DNA of 40,711 bases from Taishania sp036758285. GTDB taxonomy: Bacteria; Bacteroidota; Bacteroidia; Flavobacteriales_D; Crocinitomicaceae. Made by a program: the position numbers and the translations under genes. Numbering within the stretch: the stretch's first letter is position 1; every line of letters begins with the position of its first letter. The DNA lies in assembly GCA_036758285.1 (NCBI GenBank), contig DAIOWV010000020.1:1-40711 (forward strand). Direction: 5' to 3'. Under the pieces are notes generated by a model. It was not told where the DNA came from and did not search any database. It was given only the letters and a program-made list of their open reading frames with translations. This document shows positions 17,662-25,627 of this stretch, piece by piece.

Positions 17662-17765
17662 TAATATTCATGAATATATGAATATTAAAAATTGTTAGTT
17701 TTTACACAATTTAGAAAAGAATTTATAGCTTTTGGTAAAAGTCTTTTTAAAGTAAGTTAAATGTA

Positions 17766-17773
17766 TAACTTTG
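17766..17773 (+). promoter_or_regulatory. Promoter -7 box (TAACTTTG) for the DUF983 gene
   Basis: TAACTTTG, a full TAnnTTTG match, 24 bases before the ATG. No clear -33 TTG at standard spacing. Confidence 0.5.
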
Positions 17774-17797
17774 CCCTAGATTTTAAAACCAAAAACA

Positions 17798-18214
17798 ATG
17801 GCACTTCAAAAAGGAACGAAGATTTATAGCATTGCGAAATTCAAATGTCCACAATGCCAAGAAGGAGATTTTTTTCTTTCACATCCGTATGATTTAAAAA
17901 ATGCAGGGAAATTACACGAAAATTGTTCTGAATGTGGCTTGAAATATGCGAAAGAACCAGGTTTTTATTTTGGCGCAATGTATGTTTCATACGCATTTGG
18001 AGTAGCTATTTTTGTTGCCACAATTGTTGTTTATTATCTAATTTACAGAAGCATAGATGTAATTCCATTATTAGTTACTATGGGAATTCTTTCAATATTG
18101 ACTGCACCTTTTAATTATGCATTATCAAAAATTATTTGGGCCAATTTGTTTATTTCATATCGTCCAAATGCAAAAGTTGATTTTAAACACCGTACAGCCG
18201 AAGCTGTAAAATAA
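17798..18214 (+). CDS. DUF983 family membrane protein with zinc-ribbon-like N-terminus
   Basis: A 138-residue protein of the DUF983 family. The N-terminal part has CPQC (about 18-21) and CSECG (about 42-46), making a four-Cys metal-binding ribbon. Then come EPGFYFGAMYVSYAF and two strong membrane helices (about 62-84 and 90-110), ending with a basic tail. Function is unknown; in other bacteria DUF983 genes occur near respiratory or membrane-biogenesis genes. It is a single-gene unit with its own -7 box, followed by a stretch with two hairpins. Confidence 0.88.
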   Translation: MALQKGTKIYSIAKFKCPQCQEGDFFLSHPYDLKNAGKLHENCSECGLKYAKEPGFYFGAMYVSYAFGVAIFVATIVVYYLIYRSIDVIPLLVTMGILSILTAPFNYALSKIIWANLFISYRPNAKVDFKHRTAEAVK

Positions 18215-18222
18215 TAAACACT

Positions 18223-18268
18223 TATATAGCTGTGAGTTAGACTTAGTGATTGTTAGAGAAGCTATATA
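18223..18268. other. Hairpin with a 28-base loop after the DUF983 gene
   Basis: TATATAGCT (18223-18231) pairs perfectly with AGCTATATA (18260-18268), leaving a 28-base loop that contains GTTAGA twice. It lies just before another hairpin (18273-18343). The two could be parts of one structured RNA or leader. The stretch 18215-18556 is the longest gene-free region of the window. Besides these two structures and the era promoter I see nothing in it. Confidence 0.45.
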
Positions 18269-18272
18269 TTTC

Positions 18273-18343
18273 AACCACATGGATGTAAATCGTTTTCATA
18301 TGTTTAGTTTGCAAATGACCCAAGTACTTCCATGTGGTTTTTT
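18273..18343 (+). terminator. Terminator-like hairpin with a large, internally structured loop
   Basis: An 11-base perfect stem, AACCACATGGA (18273-18283) with TCCATGTGGTT (18329-18339), is followed by T6 (18338-18343). Its 45-base loop can form its own smaller hairpin (TCATATG with CAAATGA, one mismatch). It is positioned to end DUF983 transcripts. The large loop is unusual for a simple terminator and suggests an RNA element. Confidence 0.6.
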
Positions 18344-18530
18344 AATAAAAAAACACATCCCATTTTAGATTTCCTTCTGTTTTTAAATAAAGAGTTCATT
18401 TTTAGCTTAGACTAAACAAAACCACCTCTATTCGATTCACATTTTTCAACATTTTTATCTTCAATTAGTTGTTAGCATTTGATGACATCATATTTTTATT
18501 TATTTCAGACTACACCTACTCATTTTTAAT

Positions 18531-18538
18531 TATCTTTG
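18531..18538 (+). promoter_or_regulatory. Promoter -7 box (TATCTTTG) for era
   Basis: An exact TAnnTTTG match 18 bases before the era start codon, giving a short leader typical of the phylum. Confidence 0.55.
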
Positions 18539-18556
18539 CAAATTATTTCAATTTAA

Positions 18557-19432
18557 ATGTCGCATAAATCAGGTTTTGTAAATATTGTTGGGAGTCCAAA
18601 CGTTGGGAAATCTACGTTGATGAATCAATTAGTGGGTGAGAAATTGTCTATCGTTACTTCCAAAGCTCAAACTACACGTCATCGAATACTTGGTATCGTA
18701 AATGACGAAAACTATCAAATTGTTTTTTCAGATACGCCAGGAGTTGTTAATGCAGCTTATAAATTGCACGAACAAATGATGGGATACGTTAATACATCTA
18801 TTCAGGATGCTGATGTATTACTATTCATTACGGACATGCATGAAAATGACATGAACCATAAGGAAACATTGGAGCGTATTTCAAAATTAGAAATTCCAGT
18901 TTTGTGTTTGATAAACAAAGTTGATTTAGGTGATCAAGAAAAAGTAATTAATCGAGTGGATTACTGGCAAAATAAACTTCCAAATGCGAAAGTATTGCCT
19001 ATTTCAGCACTTCATAACTTTAACGTTGATGCAGTTTGGGAGAAAATCATAGAATTAGTACCTGAATCACCTGCATATTTTGATAAAGAAGCTTTATCAG
19101 ATAGGCCTATGCGATTTTTTGTTTCAGAAATAATTCGTGAAAAAATCTTTTTACATTGTCAAAAAGAAGTTCCATATTCTTGTCAAGTTGAAATTGAAGA
19201 ATACTTAGAAGAAGAGAACATCACGCGAATTCGAGCTTTAATTATAGTAGAAAGAGATTCTCAAAAAGGAATTATCATTGGTAAAGGTGGTATCATGTTG
19301 AAAAGAATCGGTCGTGAATCGAGAATAGAAATCGAAAAATTTATTGACAACAAAGTTTTCTTAGAAACTTTTGTAAAAGTAGATAAAGATTGGAGAGGTT
19401 CAGAACAAAAACTAAAAAAATACGGTTATTAA
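18557..19432 (+). CDS. era: GTPase Era
   Basis: Ribosome-assembly GTPase that binds the 3' end of 16S rRNA. The 291-residue protein has G1 GSPNVGKST (12-20), G3 DTPG, G4 NKVD, and SALHNF for G5. The C-terminal KH domain (about 205-275) holds the RNA-binding GKGGIMLKRIGRESR. Length and order are standard. It precedes der by 75 bases, which contain no clear promoter box or strong terminator. The two ribosome GTPases are therefore probably transcribed together, though der may have a weak promoter of its own. Confidence 0.97.
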   Translation: MSHKSGFVNIVGSPNVGKSTLMNQLVGEKLSIVTSKAQTTRHRILGIVNDENYQIVFSDTPGVVNAAYKLHEQMMGYVNTSIQDADVLLFITDMHENDMNHKETLERISKLEIPVLCLINKVDLGDQEKVINRVDYWQNKLPNAKVLPISALHNFNVDAVWEKIIELVPESPAYFDKEALSDRPMRFFVSEIIREKIFLHCQKEVPYSCQVEIEEYLEEENITRIRALIIVERDSQKGIIIGKGGIMLKRIGRESRIEIEKFIDNKVFLETFVKVDKDWRGSEQKLKKYGY

Positions 19433-19507
19433 TCGTTTTCATTGTTTGCAAAACGCAAATGAACAAATAATAAATCTTGTTGGGAAACAACACAAAAACA
19501 AAAAGTA

Positions 19508-20818
19508 ATGAGCAATATTGTTGCAATTGTCGGAAGACCAAATGTAGGAAAATCAACTTTGTTTAACCGTTTAACGGAATCTAGACAAGCGATTGTAAAA
19601 GAAATTAGTGGTGTAACACGCGATCGTTTATATGGTCGTGGTGAATGGAATGGAGTTGAATTCTCAGTTATTGATACTGGAGGTTATGTACATGGTTCTG
19701 ACGATATTTTTGAAGGGGAAATCAGAAAACAAGTTGAAATTGCTATTCAAGAAGCATCTGTTATCATATTCATGGTAGATGTTATGACTGGTATTGTTGA
19801 TCTTGATGAAACCGTTGCAAAAATTCTAAGAAAAACAAAAAAACCAATTTTTATTGTTGGAAATAAAGTAGACAATACTGAACGTGTTGGTTTATCTTCT
19901 GAATTTTATTCTTTTGGTCTTGGTGATGTATACGATGTTTCTGCTGTTAATGGAAGCGGAACTGGTGAATTACTTGACGATTTAGTAAAACATTTTGACA
20001 AAGACGATAAAACAGTTAATGAAACTGAAGATCTACCTCGTTTTGCCATTGTTGGAAAACCAAATGTTGGGAAATCTTCTTTGGTGAATGCACTTATTGG
20101 TCAAGAACGTAACATTGTTACTGATATTTCTGGCACAACAAGAGATTCTATAGATACACGTTACAAAGCTTTTGGTTTTGACTTTAACTTAATCGATACT
20201 GCTGGAATTCGTAAAAAGGCAAAAGTTACAGAAGATATTGAATACTACTCTGTACTTCGCTCAGTTAGAGCAATAGAAAATTCAGATGTTTGTATCTTCA
20301 TGATTGATGCAACTGAAGGATTACAAAAACAAGACTTACACATCTTTTATATCATAGAAAAAAATTCAAAAGGTGTTGTTGTACTTATAAACAAATGGGA
20401 TTTAGTTGAAAAAGATCATACAACAATGAAAGAATATGAAGATAAAATTCGTGAGCAATTAGCACCTTTCAATGATGTTCCAATCATTTTTACTTCTACT
20501 GTAACAAAACAACGTGTACACAAAACTTTAGAGACAGCAATGGAAGTGTTTGAAAATAGAACACGAAAAATTTCAACTTCTGAATTAAACGAAGTAATGC
20601 TTGATATTATACAAGCAACTCCACCTCCAGCTGTAAAAGGTAAATACATCCGAATAAAATACGTTCAACAGTTACCCACTCATGCACCTGCTTTTGCATT
20701 TTTCTGTAATTTGCCTCAATATGTTGGTGATTCATACAAACGCTTTTTGGAAAATAGATTAAGAGAAAAATATAACTTTAGTGGTATTCCGATTAAAATA
20801 TTCTTCAGAAAAAAATGA
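19508..20818 (+). CDS. der: GTPase Der (EngA)
   Basis: Double GTPase for 50S ribosome assembly. The 436-residue protein has two G domains: the first with GRPNVGKST (9-17), DTGG and GNKVD; the second with GKPNVGKSS (from about 183), DTAG and NKWD. The C-terminal KH-like domain closes with PIKIFFRKK. Its stop overlaps the following membrane-protein gene by four bases (ATGA), so translation of that gene is likely coupled to Der. Confidence 0.97.
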   Translation: MSNIVAIVGRPNVGKSTLFNRLTESRQAIVKEISGVTRDRLYGRGEWNGVEFSVIDTGGYVHGSDDIFEGEIRKQVEIAIQEASVIIFMVDVMTGIVDLDETVAKILRKTKKPIFIVGNKVDNTERVGLSSEFYSFGLGDVYDVSAVNGSGTGELLDDLVKHFDKDDKTVNETEDLPRFAIVGKPNVGKSSLVNALIGQERNIVTDISGTTRDSIDTRYKAFGFDFNLIDTAGIRKKAKVTEDIEYYSVLRSVRAIENSDVCIFMIDATEGLQKQDLHIFYIIEKNSKGVVVLINKWDLVEKDHTTMKEYEDKIREQLAPFNDVPIIFTSTVTKQRVHKTLETAMEVFENRTRKISTSELNEVMLDIIQATPPPAVKGKYIRIKYVQQLPTHAPAFAFFCNLPQYVGDSYKRFLENRLREKYNFSGIPIKIFFRKK

Positions 20819-22050
20819 TTCTGTTATTAGAGAGAAGAAATAAAGAATTTTATCTATTAAACGCATGTCTAATAACACTATTACTATTGATAGTGTTATT
20901 TTCTCCACTTCGTCCGACAGATGAAATATTACTTTACACTTCTGATGCACAAACATATTTAGGTGCAGGAGAAGAAGTATTTTCTCTTAATAAACAAGGT
21001 TTTTCGTGGACTCGTCCTTACCTCTACTCTTCTTTTCTATATTGGGGGTATCAAATTGGTGGTTCAAAATTAATTGTTATTGCACAATCATTTTTCTGGT
21101 TGCTAACAGCAAATTTCATTTATTATGGTGTTCGATTTATTAGCAATAAAAAATGGATTCAAATAGTTGCTGTAAGTTTATTTGCAATTAATTTATCATT
21201 GATAAGTTATATTTTCCATGGGCTTACTGAAGTATTATCAACACTACTTTTATCAATTTTTGTTTATATTACTTTAAAAGCAAAAACAAAGCAATTCGAT
21301 GCGTATTATTTTGTATTAAGTACAATCATTTTTGCTCTTTTGACGGTTATTAAACCATTATTTTATTATCCATTTTTAGTATTTAGTATTGTAACAATAT
21401 TTTTTCATCTTAAAACGATTCTTAAAACGAAAAAGTTAGTTATACTTTTACTTTCAGCATTTTTAATTATTGGAACACAATTTTTTATCATGTATAAAAA
21501 GTATGATGTTATTAAAATTTCTGCAATTAGCGGTTTAACTTTTGACAATTATATTTTAGCACAAGGTATTCGAAAATTGAATGATATTGATGATATTGAA
21601 TTATCACAAGAATTAGCTCGGAATTTAAGTTCACAAGAGAAGAAAAAGTTAATTTTTGAAAATAAAAGCACCTTTTTAAACCTTTATTTAACAAATTTAA
21701 AGGACAATATCACAGGTTATGGAACAAATATTATTTTGCCTGCCAAATTTGATGTAAAAACCTATGTTACATTCGGTTCTGAGTACAATAAGATTTTATA
21801 TGTCTGCTTTTTGATTTTACTACCAATTTATATCATTTTCTGTTTTATCGATATTTTTCTACGAAAAATCAAACATTTAGAATTTATTTTCATTGGATTA
21901 CTATTTTATTATATTGTATTCTCCTCAGGTATTTCCTTTTTCCAAGCAGACAGATTAGTTTTGTTTGCAATTCCACTTTGGATAATTTTATATATTATTC
22001 TTATTCAACGAATGATAAAAGTATTTAGAAGAAAAAATAATTTTCAATGA
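20815..22050 (+). CDS. Multipass membrane protein, GT-C glycosyltransferase-like
   Basis: The 411-residue protein has about ten hydrophobic helices. After the first helix (about 13-31) a periplasmic loop carries D36-E37 and the TSDAQTYL segment (42-49). Acidic residues in that loop after helix 1 are the signature of GT-C enzymes, which use polyprenyl-phosphate sugars. A hydrophilic loop of about 80 residues lies in the middle (about 240-320). I cannot place it in a named family, so this is an inference from topology. It overlaps der and ppx by four bases each, so it is co-translated with both neighbours. Confidence 0.6.
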   Translation: MILLLERRNKEFYLLNACLITLLLLIVLFSPLRPTDEILLYTSDAQTYLGAGEEVFSLNKQGFSWTRPYLYSSFLYWGYQIGGSKLIVIAQSFFWLLTANFIYYGVRFISNKKWIQIVAVSLFAINLSLISYIFHGLTEVLSTLLLSIFVYITLKAKTKQFDAYYFVLSTIIFALLTVIKPLFYYPFLVFSIVTIFFHLKTILKTKKLVILLLSAFLIIGTQFFIMYKKYDVIKISAISGLTFDNYILAQGIRKLNDIDDIELSQELARNLSSQEKKKLIFENKSTFLNLYLTNLKDNITGYGTNIILPAKFDVKTYVTFGSEYNKILYVCFLILLPIYIIFCFIDIFLRKIKHLEFIFIGLLFYYIVFSSGISFFQADRLVLFAIPLWIILYIILIQRMIKVFRRKNNFQ

Positions 22051-22979
22051 AATTTGGTGCAATAGATATCGGTACAAATGCTGCTCGACTTCTGATTGGT
22101 GAAGTCATTAAGGAGGATGGAAAAAAGTTTGTGAATAAGATTTCTTATACACGAATTCCACTTAGACTTGGAGAAAGTGTATTTGATAATGGTCGCATCA
22201 ACAAAAAAAAAGGTGACCAATTCATTAAAACAATGAAAGCATTTCAATTAATTTCTGAATTATTTTCATAGCGATAGTCTAGACTAGCAGTTGCTAATAG
22301 GCAAGAGAANNNNNNNNNNCATCTGCAATGCGAGAAGCCAAAAACAGTAAAAAAATTAAGTCAAAAATTTTATTAGAAACTGGAATTGAAGTTGAAACAA
22401 TTTCAGGTCAAGAAGAAGCTAATTTAATTTTTGGAACCTTTTTTTTGATGGAAATCGATAAATCAAAAGACTTTATTGTTGTTGATGTTGGTGGTGGAAG
22501 TACTGAAATCAGTGTTTTTTCTAAAGGTAAAAAAGAAATTTCTCAATCATTTGAAGTTGGTACTTTAAGATTATTAAAAGGAAAGGCAAGTGTTTCGATT
22601 TGGGAAGATATGTATAACTGGCTAGATGAAAACATCTCACTTTCAGAAGATTTTTTGTTTTATGCAACAGGAGGAAATATCAATAAAGCACATAAAATGC
22701 TTGGTGGAATAAACCTGGATCCAATCNNNNNNNNNNTTAAAAAAATTACACGATGATCTAAGTGTTTTAAAAGTACGCCAAAGGATGGAACAATACCAAT
22801 TAAAGCCAGACCGTGCTGATGTTTTGGTACCAGCGTTAGAAATTTATTGTAATATCATGAAAAAATTAAATTGTAATGAATTAATTGTTCCTAAAATTGG
22901 TCTATCCGACGGTATTATTTATGATTTACACAAAAAACATCGAAAAAGAAATGTAAACTCTAAAGTTGATATTTCTTAA
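22047..22979 (+). CDS. Ppx/GppA family phosphatase, interrupted by two assembly gaps
   Basis: An exopolyphosphatase or pppGpp phosphatase of the ASKHA fold, about 310 residues. Visible pieces are: 22047-22270, starting MKFGAIDIGTNAARLLIGE (phosphate-1 motif); 22320-22726, with TSAMREAKN, SGQEEA and VVDVGGGSTEIS (phosphate-2); and 22737-22979, with RADVLVPALEIY and KIGLSDGIIYDLH at the end. The three pieces are in different frames across the 10-N gaps. Before the first gap one T too many in a T4 run makes a false stop (TAG at 22269): removing it restores HSDSL. The gene is therefore probably intact in the organism. It overlaps the membrane-protein gene by four bases. A weak terminator follows. 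Confidence 0.85.
22310..22319. other. Assembly gap (10 N) inside ppx/gppA
   Basis: The flank just before the N run is poor quality: GCTAATAGGCAAGAGAA looks like an error-laden copy of the sequence right after it (ATCTGCAATGCGAGAAG). True gap size is unknown. Confidence 0.95.
22727..22736. other. Assembly gap (10 N) inside ppx/gppA
   Basis: The frame changes by one base across the run, so its length is a placeholder and not the true distance. Confidence 0.95.
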
Positions 22980-22997
22980 TTAAACAACTTTATATTC

Positions 22998-23025
22998 TTA
23001 CTTGATTTATTGGTTTTTCAAGTAA
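22998..23025 (+). terminator. Possible hairpin terminator after ppx/gppA
   Basis: TTACTTGA (22998-23005) pairs with TCAAGTAA (23018-23025). There is no T tract after it, so it is a weak candidate. Confidence 0.4.
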
Positions 23026-23054
23026 AACATTCATTTTTCAATTGATTATTTTCT

Positions 23055-23062
23055 TACATTTG
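23055..23062 (+). promoter_or_regulatory. Promoter -7 box (TACATTTG) for the ketosynthase cassette
   Basis: An exact TAnnTTTG match 20 bases before the first gene of the cassette. It is the only such box before the run of five genes to 26803. Confidence 0.55.
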
Positions 23063-23082
23063 CCCCCTTATTTATTCTTGTT

Positions 23083-23514
23083 TTGAAATATTTGTTATCT
23101 AAATTGGAAATTCCGGTGCGTTTTAGCGAAACAGACGCAATGGGAGTCGTATGGCATGGCAATTACCTTAAATTTTTCGAAGATGCCCGTGAGCATTTTG
23201 GAGTAATTTATGATTTAGATAATTTACAAATACATGATGCTGGATTTTTTGTTCCAATTGTACATTCGGAGCTTTTTCATAAATCACCTATGCATTATGG
23301 AGAAACGGCAATTGTTACTTCAAAATTAATTTATAAAGAATCGGCAAAAATTATTTTCGAATTTGAAATTATAAATAGTAAAACAGGACAAATTTCCGCA
23401 AAAGGATCAACGACACAAGTTTATCTGAACGCAGAAACTCGAGAACTAGAATTAGTAAAACCTGATTTTATAATCAAATGGGAAGAACAACAAAATTGGA
23501 TCGATGAAAAATAA
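23083..23514 (+). CDS. Acyl-CoA/acyl-ACP thioesterase, 4HBT hotdog family
   Basis: A 143-residue hotdog-fold thioesterase. VRFSETDAMGVVWHGNYLKFFEDAREHFG holds the family's active-site region: D near residue 19 (SETDAMG) and H25-G26-N27 (WHGNYLKF). The start appears to be TTG at 23083. It is the first gene of a compact cassette with two ketosynthases, a ketosynthase-like protein and an ACP. A role in releasing or proof-reading acyl chains from ACP fits; similar thioesterases occur in flexirubin, aryl-polyene and dialkylresorcinol clusters. It overlaps the first ketosynthase gene by 11 bases, and a -7 box lies 20 bases upstream. Confidence 0.88.
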   Translation: MKYLLSKLEIPVRFSETDAMGVVWHGNYLKFFEDAREHFGVIYDLDNLQIHDAGFFVPIVHSELFHKSPMHYGETAIVTSKLIYKESAKIIFEFEIINSKTGQISAKGSTTQVYLNAETRELELVKPDFIIKWEEQQNWIDEK

Positions 23515-24589
23515 AATTTATTTATCCTACGGCTCAATCATTTCTCCAATTGGCAGAGATTTAGAATCTCATTTTCAATCATTAAAAAATGAAATTTCTG
23601 GAATAAAAGAATATAAAAATTCTGGTTTTAATCAAGAAAATTGGTTTTTGTCAAAAATTGATAATCTTACTGAAAATCGATTTGACACGCTATTAAAAGA
23701 ATCATTAAACGACTTAAAACAATCTATTTCAAGTGAAATTTTAAGTCATGATAAGACGCTTTATATTCTCAGTTCAACAAAAGGAAATATTGACGCTTTA
23801 CCAAATGATGTCTTTGATTCTGCAAGAACTATCATAAAAAATACTACTGCAAATAAGAACAACCCAATCATTATATCAAACGCTTGTATTTCAGGAGTTT
23901 TAGCCATTAACACAGCGAATGATTACTTGCAATTCTCTGATTATGATCAGGTAATTGTAATTGGTATTGATGTTGTATCAGATTTTGTCTTATATGGTTT
24001 TCAATCGCTTTTTGCAATGAGTGATGAACCCGCAAAACCTTTTGATAAAGATAGAAAAGGTATTTCATTAGGGGAAGCTTGCGGGATTATTGTTGTTTCG
24101 AAAGAAAAACCAAACAATTTTTCTGTTGAATACCTTTCCGGTGCTTCATCGAATGATGCAAATCATATTTCTGGTCCATCTAGAACTGGTGAAGGATTGT
24201 TTCGAGTTGTAAATAAAACAATAGAAAGATCAACTATTTCAAGTACTGAAATTGATTTCATTTCAGCTCATGGTACAGGGACTTTATACAACGATGAAAT
24301 GGAGAGTATTGCATTTACTCGTTGTAATCTTCAACATGTATCAACAAATAGTTTAAAAGGATATTTTGGTCACACACTTGGAGCGGCTGGCGTTATCGAA
24401 CTAATAATATGCATGTTATCAATTGAACATCAACTTGTTTTTAAAAGTAAAGGGTTTTCTGAAAAGGGAACAACAGAAACAATAAATATTACAACCAAAA
24501 CAGAATCCAGTTCAATCAAACATATTTTAAAAACGGCTTCTGGCTTTGGAGGAGGAAATGCTGCTATATTGATAAAACAAGTGATATGA
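23504..24589 (+). CDS. Beta-ketoacyl-ACP synthase (divergent FabF/aryl-polyene type)
   Basis: A 361-residue condensing enzyme of the thiolase fold, slightly shorter than FabF. The catalytic triad is C128 (IISNACISGVLA), H256 (SAHGTGTLYNDE) and H290 (KGYFGHTLGAAG), and a GFGGGNAA motif is at the C-terminus. It differs from FabF at the Cys loop (NACISG, not TACAT or TACSS), as in ketosynthases of pigment clusters. It should extend an ACP-bound chain with malonyl-ACP in a type II system. It overlaps the thioesterase by 11 bases and the next gene by four, so it is tightly coupled to both. Confidence 0.88.
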   Translation: MKNKIYLSYGSIISPIGRDLESHFQSLKNEISGIKEYKNSGFNQENWFLSKIDNLTENRFDTLLKESLNDLKQSISSEILSHDKTLYILSSTKGNIDALPNDVFDSARTIIKNTTANKNNPIIISNACISGVLAINTANDYLQFSDYDQVIVIGIDVVSDFVLYGFQSLFAMSDEPAKPFDKDRKGISLGEACGIIVVSKEKPNNFSVEYLSGASSNDANHISGPSRTGEGLFRVVNKTIERSTISSTEIDFISAHGTGTLYNDEMESIAFTRCNLQHVSTNSLKGYFGHTLGAAGVIELIICMLSIEHQLVFKSKGFSEKGTTETINITTKTESSSIKHILKTASGFGGGNAAILIKQVI

Positions 24590-25224
24590 AGATTCTGACA
24601 AGTTGTTACCTATCTCCAAAAGGAGCGTTCCTAGATCAGGAATTAAAAATCAAATTTCAGGATGAAAATTGGTTAAAAGAGTGTTATCAGTACTTGGAAT
24701 TGGATTATCCAAAATTTTACAAAATGGATAATTTATCTAAAATGACGATTATTGCATCAGAACTGATAAAATCTAAACACGTTTTTGAAAATCTTCAAGA
24801 TGATGAATTGGAACTAATTTTTGCAAATTCAAATGCCAGTCAAAACACTGATTTGAAATTCATTAATTCTTATACATCACAAGGAAGTCCAAGTCCATCG
24901 TTATTTGTCTATACATTGCCAAACATTTTAACTGGTGAATTAGCAATTAGAAACAAATGGTATGGAGAAAATACATTCTTTATTACTCCTAAATTTGATG
25001 CAAATTTGTTTACTGAACGCCTGTATCATGCGGCACAAAAAGGAGTGAAACTATGTTTATGTGGGTGGGTTGATTCAAAAGTTGATGAAACTAACAGTTT
25101 AAAAGAAGAATGTTTCTTACTTTTAGTGTCAATTAACAAAACAGAAGACAGAGAAGGAAGACTTTCGTTTGCAAATACGTTGAATGAAGTTTTTCAGGAA
25201 TATAAAATACGAAACGAAGTCTAA
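24586..25224 (+). CDS. Ketosynthase-like protein without the active-site Cys
   Basis: The 212-residue protein resembles the N-terminal half of ketosynthases (the Ketoacyl-synt_2 type seen in polyene clusters). Its QGSPSPSLFVYTLPNILTGE stretch matches the family's SP.LF...N...G segment, followed by LAIRNKWYGENTFFIT. At the position where the catalytic Cys loop would be, ENTFFITPKF has no Cys, and the C-terminal half with the two His residues is absent. It may act like a chain-length factor or scaffold for the adjacent ketosynthase, which it overlaps by four bases. That function is inference, and other explanations such as a degenerate gene are possible, though the frame is intact. Confidence 0.6.
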   Translation: MKILTSCYLSPKGAFLDQELKIKFQDENWLKECYQYLELDYPKFYKMDNLSKMTIIASELIKSKHVFENLQDDELELIFANSNASQNTDLKFINSYTSQGSPSPSLFVYTLPNILTGELAIRNKWYGENTFFITPKFDANLFTERLYHAAQKGVKLCLCGWVDSKVDETNSLKEECFLLLVSINKTEDREGRLSFANTLNEVFQEYKIRNEV

Positions 25225-25281
25225 GTAGATTCGAAGACTGAATTTAAGAATGATAAAACTAAAAATATTGAATAAAAAGAT

Positions 25282-25332
25282 TTAGATTCTGGAGTCACCT
25301 CCCCTAGCCCTCCTCAAGGAGGGAAAATCTAA
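25282..25332. repeat. Short G/C-rich Bacteroidota repeat with nested inverted repeats
   Basis: Outer arms TTAGATT (25282-25288) and AATCTAA (25326-25332) flank a GC-rich core containing CACCTCCCCTAG and the hairpin CCCTCC-TCAA-GGAGGG (25308-25323). The composition is unlike the surrounding DNA. Similar 'CCTCCCCTAGCCC...AAGGAGGG' elements are scattered through many Bacteroidota genomes. Read in frame they give the spurious SPSPPQGG-type peptides found in databases. It sits in the 142-base gap between the ketosynthase-like gene and the ACP gene, inside an otherwise tight operon. A mobile mini-element is likely but not proven. Confidence 0.7.
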
Positions 25333-25366
25333 CGTCTTTTGTCTAAAATCTAATATCGAAATTAAA

Positions 25367-25624
25367 ATGAGTGAATTTAAAGAAAACCTAAAAGCTCAAA
25401 TCATCGAGCAACTTTCATTAGAAGATTTAACACCTGCAGACATCAAAGATGACGCACCACTTTTTGGAGACGAAGGTTTAGGATTGGATTCTATTGATGC
25501 ATTGGAGTTTATCGTTCTATTGGAGTCAAACTATGGGATAAAAATTGCAGATCCTAGCCAGGGACGAGATATATTTCAATCAGTTAATTCACTTGCAGAA
25601 TTTATTGAGAAAAATCAAAATTAA
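25367..25624 (+). CDS. Acyl carrier protein
   Basis: An 85-residue carrier protein with the phosphopantetheine site S42 in GLGLDSIDALE, flanked by acidic helices (for example LEDLTPADIKDDAPLFGDEG). It should carry the growing chain between the ketosynthases and thioesterase of the cassette. It is distinct from a housekeeping AcpP, which is normally next to fabF/fabD. The gene is three bases upstream of the second ketosynthase, so the two are co-translated. The 142-base space before it contains a GC-rich repeat, and no -7 box is visible there. Confidence 0.93.
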   Translation: MSEFKENLKAQIIEQLSLEDLTPADIKDDAPLFGDEGLGLDSIDALEFIVLLESNYGIKIADPSQGRDIFQSVNSLAEFIEKNQN

Positions 25625-25627
25625 TCA

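Noticed and set aside
19433..19507. Short inverted repeats (TTTGC/GCAAA and TTGTT/AACAA) between era and der
   Set aside because: Arms are only five bases in AT-rich DNA and no T tract follows, so chance is a sufficient explanation.
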